This document shows, piece by piece, positions 58,801 to 64,000 of a DNA stretch of 64,000 nt. Numbering within the stretch: the first letter of the stretch is position 1; every line of letters begins with the position of its first letter. Position numbers and translations under genes: made by a program. This DNA comes from Croceicoccus sp. Its GTDB lineage: Bacteria > Pseudomonadota > Alphaproteobacteria > Sphingomonadales > Sphingomonadaceae. The stretch covers positions 456,232 to 520,231 of the forward strand of contig NZMY01000050.1 of assembly GCA_002694745.1 (NCBI GenBank), written 5' to 3'. The notes under the pieces were generated by a model. It was not told the origin of the DNA. It saw only the letters and a program-made list of their open reading frames with translations, and did not search any database.

Positions 58801-58845
58801 ATGGCCGTCTGCCGCGAACCAGCGGCCGTCGAACCTTGTGCCTGA
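52828..58845 (+). CDS. Dimodular non-ribosomal peptide synthetase A-T-C-A-T-TE (Thr, then Ser predicted)
   Basis: A 2005-aa NRPS. Domain order with approximate residues: A1 60-530 ('YTSGSTGKPKG' ~186), T1 with Ser in 'LGGHSLLIID' ~586, C 670-1110 (active site 'HHLIEDHTTDE' ~806), A2 1150-1620 ('FTSGSTGRPKA' ~1281), T2 'LGGHSLLALQ' ~1670, TE 1730-1990 ('GFSSGGNLA' ~1801). Specificity residues read by alignment to GrsA are D-F-W-N-I-G-M-V-H for A1, the classical Thr code, and D-V-W-H-I-S-L-V-D for A2, the Ser code. There is no starter C domain, so the first residue is not N-acylated by this protein. All core motifs look intact. No MbtH-like gene is in the window. The 3' end overlaps the convergent PPTase gene by 69 bases. 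Confidence 0.93.
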   Translation: MRGGRWRGQGRMGPDHIAYLVTEDRGEAVPDADTGPESADSLSARFRDVARAQGAKVAARCGEQELSYAALDRLSSQLANRLRRMGVSGGALVGLHVGRDLDILVGILGIIKAGGAYLPMDPVYPADRLAFMADDANVGIIVTRGALAGNLVDTGAVLVDIGDCGGESASSPLAETGGGDLAYVIYTSGSTGKPKGVAVSHANVLRLFDSTQHWFGFGSDDVWTLFHSYSFDFSVWEIWGALLYGGCVVVVPVEVGRSTEAFRSLVLAEGVTVLNQTPSAFRRFIQADRAAAPADYALRHVIFGGEALEFQSLRPWFARYGDRSPRLINMYGITETTVHVTYRPVTVNDLDAGRGSIIGEPIPDLTLHILDENMRPVPTGVSGEIYVGGAGVASGYLNRPELTAQRFLADPFSSDRNARLYRTGDLALRNREGEIEYLGRADHQVKIRGFRIELGEIEAQITRDEAIRNAAVIARPDRSGEQQIVAYLVTDQTAHEGLAARLRARLRAVLPDYMLPAHFVLIDDLPLTENGKLDRARLPEPGQARASAAYVAPRGERQELIARIWSDVLGVEQMGAHDDFFELGGHSLLIIDVLQRLRAHGLHVSAGDMFLTPTIAAIADLAEQHGSTEAIALSNIPPDCDAIRPDMLDLVTLDEDEIALIERTVPGGAANIQDIYPLTPLQEGIFYHHRVSASGDPYLVTTLMAARSREQAMRYAAAVQSVVNRHDILRSAFLAEGLRHPVQVVCREARVSVEEMQFEPAEGDVAGQLLDRFDMRHHRLAVDRAPAIRLYIAQDPANERWLILRSHHHLIEDHTTDELMSGEIAALMADGGADLPEPLPFRAFVARTADKAEAPESREWFGELLGDLDEPTAAFGLTETAQDEPIKDARLRLDDGLSERLRIIARSRGVGVASLFHLAWGLVVGQSCGRGDVVFGTVLFGRMQAGDHADRILGPMINTLPLRLRFAGRSVAEALTDTHELLAGLLRHEHASLAMAQACSRLAPGVPLFNALINFRHVQIRGGRESTRVHAMGPAIEAMGLELLSFTERTNYALELSVDDLGDGFMVEAQSRHPVDPAILCDAVAAALEDIAAKLEFEPDARTEDVRILSAAAERRLLHDFNDTATEFGTPQRLHAAFEGQAARTPQAVALELEGREMSYGELDRRANALARAMRQAGVRRDALVGVCAERSFEMVVALYAALKAGGAYVPLDPSLPAARLADMLADAAPKVVLCQPHLRDRIAGFEGKILDLDLAAETEIANGAPLLDEGEPGDLAYVIFTSGSTGRPKAAMNEHRGIVNRLNWMQAQYGLTADDRVLQKTPFSFDVSVWEFFWPLMVGARLVIARPDGHRDSGYLAELIRSRAITTLHFVPSMLRVFLEEPAAADCPSIRRVICSGEALTHDLQTAFFDRFAEADLHNLYGPTEAGVDVTHWTCRRDAQGTIVPIGRPVANTRIHILDDRLRPVLQGAPGHVFIGGGQVGRGYLGQGELTAERFVADPFSGDPAARIYRTGDVGRYLPDGTIEYLGRSDFQVKIRGQRIELGEIEARLEEIEGITQGVVLAREDPVQGAQLIAYYIASDQPIDPAHLSAELGRSLPSYMVPAIFVELAEMPLTSSGKIDRKALPEPGPAERQRSATPPRDDVERAMAAIWQDMLGASEIGIDEDFFALGGHSLLALQMLVRLERQMGLRIPIRTVVEGRTIRRISDGLENTAGTDLPEGLIRLHGSVSQRPLFCIPGAGGVALQFENLARKLEGDRAVYAFELHEMDAGPARWPTMQDYTQAVARAMREVQPDGPYSLIGFSSGGNLAVEVTALLESQGQKVDTLWVVDSYAPGTIYLTSQLARWKGHFDEIVGLPLHEIPGHLRFRARRMFGRLPRRRRGETELEFKLRLAEERAEKVQKNYAASSVKTAIHWTRASGTMAENFWATFVDPTETGGWIDLCSELKVYRFDCGHHAMLKEPQLGRLADHISESLRACRAPELECDGGHHMAVCREPAAVEPCA

Positions 58846-59454
58846 CCGGCCCAGACCCTCGATGTCGATACAGGTCGTGACAGCGAAACCGCTTTCCGAC
58901 GTTTCTACCGCGACCTCGCGGTAATCGACGAAGGCCCTGCCGATGGGAAACTGCGCCTTGTAGAACGCTTCCTTGGCCGAAAACATCAGGGTCGCGGCGG
59001 CGCGGCGCTCGTCCTGCGGCAGCAGTGCCAGTCGCTCGCGCTCCTCGGTCCTGAACAGCAGGTCCTGCAACTCGTCCGTTACGGCCCGTCGCTGTTCGAC
59101 GTCGATGCCGATTGATCGCGCCGTAACGTTAGCCGCGACGACCGCCATGGCGATCGTGCCGCTGTGCGAGATGCTTCCGATCGCGCCTTGCGGCCAGATC
59201 GGCATGCCCCGTTCCCCGCGCAGCACGGGCGCGTCGCCATAGCCCAGTGCATCGAGGCAGCTTCGCGCGCAGGCCCGGCCAGCGAGGAATTCGTCTCGCC
59301 TTCGTTCCGCAGCGCCGGCGACCAGCACAGCCTCTGCCGGGTGGTGCCGCGCGCCGGTCAGCGGAATCGCGCATCCGCACGCAGCGACGGGAAAGTCGAA
59401 CAGGCCGCGCAAGGCGGGCAGGTCTTCGATCCTGTCGGCGGATATCGGCACCAT
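58777..59454 (-). CDS. 4'-phosphopantetheinyl transferase (EntD/Sfp type)
   Basis: A 225-aa transferase that would activate the NRPS carrier domains. EntD-like motifs are present: 'EFLAGRACARSCLDALG', 'GAIGSISHSGTIAMAVVA', 'SIGIDVEQRRAV' (metal-binding Asp) and 'LMFSAKEAFYKAQFP' (Glu and Lys). It is convergent with the NRPS, and the last 69 bases of the two genes overlap antisense, ending the NRPS in an odd tail 'DGGHHMAVCREPAAVEPCA'. It is divergent from dnaX across 141 bases. Confidence 0.93.
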   Translation of the reverse strand: MVPISADRIEDLPALRGLFDFPVAACGCAIPLTGARHHPAEAVLVAGAAERRRDEFLAGRACARSCLDALGYGDAPVLRGERGMPIWPQGAIGSISHSGTIAMAVVAANVTARSIGIDVEQRRAVTDELQDLLFRTEERERLALLPQDERRAAATLMFSAKEAFYKAQFPIGRAFVDYREVAVETSESGFAVTTCIDIEGLGRSGTRFDGRWFAADGHVVTAIAL

Positions 59455-59595
59455 CCGCCGGATCTAGCGCGGATTTGCGGCTTTCCCAAACGGGATGAGG
59501 GCTGAACGCGGCTTTCGGGCAGGCATATCGATGATCCCACAGGCAAATGCGGCAACGCCTTCGACAATCGCGGCAAGCGGTCCTAGATTGCGGGC

Positions 59596-61497
<1,902 letters not shown>

Positions 61498-61508
61498 GGA
61501 TCAAGACG

Positions 61509-61853
61509 ATGAAATCGATGGAAGAAATGTTCCAGGCCGCCCAGCAGGCCGCGCAGAACATCCAGAAGCAGATGAACGAGGCGCAGGCCACGCTCGACGC
61601 GATCGAGGTCGAAGGCGTTTCGGGCGGCGGGCTGGTCAAGATCCGCTGCACCGCCAAGGGCCGCATCCTGGGCGTCGCCATCGACGACAGCCTGATCGTG
61701 CCTGCCGAAAAGCAGATGCTGGAGGACCTGATCGCCGCCGCGTTCAACGATGCGCGCACCCGCGCCGACCAGCGCGCGAACGAGGAGATGCAGAAGGTCC
61801 AGCAAGGCGCAGGCCTTCCGCCGGGCTTCGACCTGTCGAAACTGGGCATCTGA
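61509..61853 (+). CDS. ybaB: YbaB/EbfC family nucleoid-associated protein
   Basis: A 114-aa DNA-binding protein that forms a tweezer-like dimer. It shows the N-terminal helix 'SMEEMFQAAQQAAQNIQKQMNEAQATL', 'VEGVSGGGLVKIRCTAKGRILGVAID' and the C-terminal helix 'EDLIAAAFNDARTRADQRANEEMQ'. It follows dnaX by 11 bases. recR, often third in this cluster, is absent here and lon comes next. Confidence 0.95.
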   Translation: MKSMEEMFQAAQQAAQNIQKQMNEAQATLDAIEVEGVSGGGLVKIRCTAKGRILGVAIDDSLIVPAEKQMLEDLIAAAFNDARTRADQRANEEMQKVQQGAGLPPGFDLSKLGI

Positions 61854-61901
61854 AGGCACCGTTTCACCTCATCCAATTCGGATTAGTGCGGCGGGGCGCT
61901 T

Positions 61902-61983
61902 GTCCCTTGCTGCAGATGCACCATATTCAGCCGGAACAGCCCGCCGCCCCTTCGCCAGATCGCCGACAAATGGCGAATCTGGC
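61902..61983 (+). promoter_or_regulatory. lon upstream region: possible heat-shock promoter and hairpin
   Basis: CTTGTCC, a 14-base spacer and ACCATAT (61900-61926 area) resemble the sigma-32 consensus CTTGAAA/CCCATNT with few mismatches. Downstream, GCCAGATCGCC (61954-61964) and GGCGAATCTGGC (61972-61983) form a hairpin with one bulged base and a seven-base loop in what would be the lon 5' leader. Lon is a heat-shock gene in many bacteria. The hairpin could instead be a weak ybaB terminator; no T-run follows. Confidence 0.35.
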
Positions 61984-62135
61984 AGAAAAGGGTCGAAAAC
62001 GGAGCAGACAGGCTCCTCTCATCGGCGGGCAGGCGTATAAAGGCGGCATCGGGCTGCAATGCCAGATCGCAATGTCGCCACTCGGCGCATGGGGCTGTGA
62101 AAGCCTGCGTGCGCCGGTCAATCGGAAAGTGACAG

Positions 62136-64000
62136 ATGAACAGCTACCCGCTTCTTCCCCTGCGCGACATCGTGGTGTTCCCCGGCATGGTCGTGCCGCT
62201 CTTCGTCGGGCGCGAGAAATCGGTCGCCGCACTGGAAGCCGCGATGGCGGGCGACAAGGACATCATGCTGGTCGCCCAGCTCGACCCCGGCTGCGACGAT
62301 CCGGAGGCTGACGACCTTTACGACATCGGCGTGATCGCCAGCGTCCTGCAATTGCTGAAGCTGCCCGACGGAACGGTCCGCGTTCTGGTCGAGGGGCAAG
62401 AGCGTGCCTCGGTCGAGTCGATGGCATTGCAGAACGACATGCTGGTCGCCGACGTGAAGCTGATGGACGAGATTACCGCCAGCGGGACCGAGGTGTCGGC
62501 CCTGATGCGGCAGGTGCTGGAACAGTTCAACGACTATGCCAAGCTGAACAAGAAGCTGTCGGCCGACGCGGGCGAGCAGCTGGGCGAGATCGACGACGCC
62601 TCGCGACTTGCCGATGCGGTGGCCGCGAATATCGCCGCCAAGGTGTCGGACAAGCAGGCCATGCTGACCGAGCGCGATCCGGTAAAGCGTCTGGAAATGT
62701 CGCTGTCCTTCATGGAAGGCGAACTGGGCGTATTGCAGGTGGAGCGCCGCATCCGCGGCCGCGTAAAGCGGCAGATGGAAAAGACGCAGCGCGAATATTA
62801 CCTCAACGAACAGCTCAAGGCGATCCAGTCCGAACTGGGCGGTGAGGGCGAGGACGGCGACGAACTCGCCGAACTGGCCGAGAAGATCGAAAAGGCCAAG
62901 CTGTCGAAAGAGGCGCGCTCCAAGGCCAATTCCGAGCTGAAGAAGCTGCGCTCGATGCAACCGATGAGCGCGGAGGCGACGGTCATCCGCAACTATCTCG
63001 ACGTGCTGCTCGGCCTGCCGTGGGGCAAGAAGAGCCGCGTCAAGAAGGACATCGCCAAGGCGCAGGAAGTGCTCGATGCCGATCACTATGCGCTGGACAA
63101 GGTCAAGGACCGGATCATCGAATATCTGGCGGTCCAGGCCCGTACCAACAAACTGAAGGGGCCGATCCTGTGCCTCGTCGGACCTCCGGGCGTGGGCAAG
63201 ACCTCGCTGGGCCGCTCGATCGCCAAGGCGACGGGCCGCGAATTCGTGCGCCAGTCGCTGGGCGGCGTGCGTGACGAGGCGGAGATCCGCGGACACCGCC
63301 GGACCTATATCGGCTCGTTGCCGGGCAAGATCGTGACCAATCTGAAAAAGGCCGGCGCGTCGAACCCGCTGTTCCTGCTGGACGAGATCGACAAGCTGGG
63401 TCAGGATTTCCGCGGCGACCCGGCCAGCGCCCTGCTGGAAGTGCTGGACCCCGAGCAGAACGCCAAGTTCCAGGACCATTACCTCGAGATCGACTATGAT
63501 CTGTCGGACGTGATGTTCGTCTGCACGGCAAACTCACTGAACCTGCCTCAGCCGCTGCTCGACCGCATGGAGATCATCCGGCTTGAGGGTTATACCGAGG
63601 ACGAGAAGGTCGAGATCGCCGAACGTCACCTGCTCGACAAGCAGGTCGAACTGCACGGTCTGAAGAAGGGCGAGTTCGAACTCACCGAACCGGCGCTGCG
63701 CGACCTGATCCGCTATTACACGCGCGAGGCCGGCGTTCGTACGCTTGAGCGCGAGATCGCGCGCCTGGCCCGCAAGAGCCTGCGCAAGATCCTTGAGGGT
63801 GAAGTCGAGAGCGTGGTGATCACGCCTGAAAACCTTGGCGACTTCGCGGGCGTGCGCAAGTTCCGCCACGGCGTTTCGGACGAGGAGAACCAGATCGGCG
63901 CGGTCACTGGCCTTGCCTGGACCGAGGTTGGCGGCGAACTGCTGACCATCGAAAGCGTGACCGTTCCCGGCAAGGGCGCGGTCAAGACCACCGGCAAGCT
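62136..64000 (+). CDS. lon: ATP-dependent protease Lon (3' end outside window)
   Basis: The first ~621 residues of Lon; it is not in the ORF track because it runs off the right edge. The substrate-binding N-domain begins '[28 protein letters not shown]'-style with the conserved LPLRD..VFPGM, followed by a coiled region ('[18 protein letters not shown]') and the AAA+ module. That module carries Walker A '[15 protein letters not shown]', the loop '[19 protein letters not shown]', Walker B '[11 protein letters not shown]' and sensor '[17 protein letters not shown]'. The proteolytic Ser-Lys dyad domain starts near '[18 protein letters not shown]' but lies mostly beyond the window. There is no sign of disruption. 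Confidence 0.97.
   Translation, partial: MNSYPLLPLRDIVVFPGMVVPLFVGREKSVAALEAAMAGDKDIMLVAQLDPGCDDPEADDLYDIGVIASVLQLLKLPDGTVRVLVEGQERASVESMALQNDMLVADVKLMDEITASGTEVSALMRQVLEQFNDYAKLNKKLSADAGEQLGEIDDASRLADAVAANIAAKVSDKQAMLTERDPVKRLEMSLSFMEGELGVLQVERRIRGRVKRQMEKTQREYYLNEQLKAIQSELGGEGEDGDELAELAEKIEKAKLSKEARSKANSELKKLRSMQPMSAEATVIRNYLDVLLGLPWGKKSRVKKDIAKAQEVLDADHYALDKVKDRIIEYLAVQARTNKLKGPILCLVGPPGVGKTSLGRSIAKATGREFVRQSLGGVRDEAEIRGHRRTYIGSLPGKIVTNLKKAGASNPLFLLDEIDKLGQDFRGDPASALLEVLDPEQNAKFQDHYLEIDYDLSDVMFVCTANSLNLPQPLLDRMEIIRLEGYTEDEKVEIAERHLLDKQVELHGLKKGEFELTEPALRDLIRYYTREAGVRTLEREIARLARKSLRKILEGEVESVVITPENLGDFAGVRKFRHGVSDEENQIGAVTGLAWTEVGGELLTIESVTVPGKGAVKTTGK

Noticed and set aside
62118-63479. 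453-aa minus-strand ORF in the lon region
   Set aside because: It is the antisense shadow of lon, which shows all expected motifs on the plus strand.

Overview
The window looks like a high-GC alphaproteobacterial chromosome from the order Sphingomonadales, most likely Erythrobacteraceae or a close relative. The inference rests on gene content (a LOV-HTH photoreceptor, TonB-receptor/MFS/LacI maltodextrin locus with a tryptophan-halogenase-like gene, an S16 protein with a long Ala/Glu tail) and base composition. No 16S rRNA is present, so the taxon stays an inference.

Layout. 1-5.2 kb (minus strand): a tight dapF-mtaB-ftsY-yciB cluster with a GGDEF-EAL gene upstream. 5.5-8.1 kb (plus): ffh, rpsP, rimM. 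8.1-12.3 kb (minus): rnd-oxyR-threonine dehydratase-like operon and an unrecognised conserved-looking gene. 12.8-18.4 kb (plus): aspS, acpP, fabF, mltG and a 2'-5' RNA ligase-family gene. 18.5-22.6 kb: tRNA-Met followed by a small island (DUF3604 gene, parvulin-type PPIase, HupE/UreJ-like gene). The island is bounded on its far side by a 33-nt imperfect copy of the tRNA 3' end. Its first two genes each carry one in-frame stop. 22.6-32.2 kb: trmL, metY-like, a tandem HD-GYP protein, an M20-like protein with altered metal ligands, a secreted KatG, a retropepsin-like protein and an EEP-family membrane protein.

32.2-46.4 kb is a maltodextrin utilisation locus. A TonB receptor, flavin halogenase-like protein, lipoprotein GH13, cytoplasmic GH13 and exported GH97 run leftward, the last four with overlapping start/stop codons. 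LacI, an MFS sugar transporter and an exported GH13 run rightward. Two similar short sites near LacI are candidate operators.

46.5-48.2 kb holds a fasciclin protein, a 51-aa membrane protein that is absent from the ORF track but has a strong Shine-Dalgarno, and a LOV-HTH photoreceptor regulator.

48.3-59.5 kb is the most unusual region. A TolC/HlyD/ABC-exporter operon sits divergent to a 2005-aa dimodular NRPS (A-T-C-A-T-TE; specificity codes read as Thr then Ser), which is convergent with an Sfp/EntD-type phosphopantetheinyl transferase. The exporter's nucleotide-binding domain has lost every catalytic motif (Walker A, Q-loop, signature, Walker B Asp, H-loop). The region may therefore be a dipeptide-type natural product system with a tripartite exporter that cannot hydrolyse ATP on its own.

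59.6-64 kb: dnaX, ybaB and the 5' part of lon, which runs off the window.
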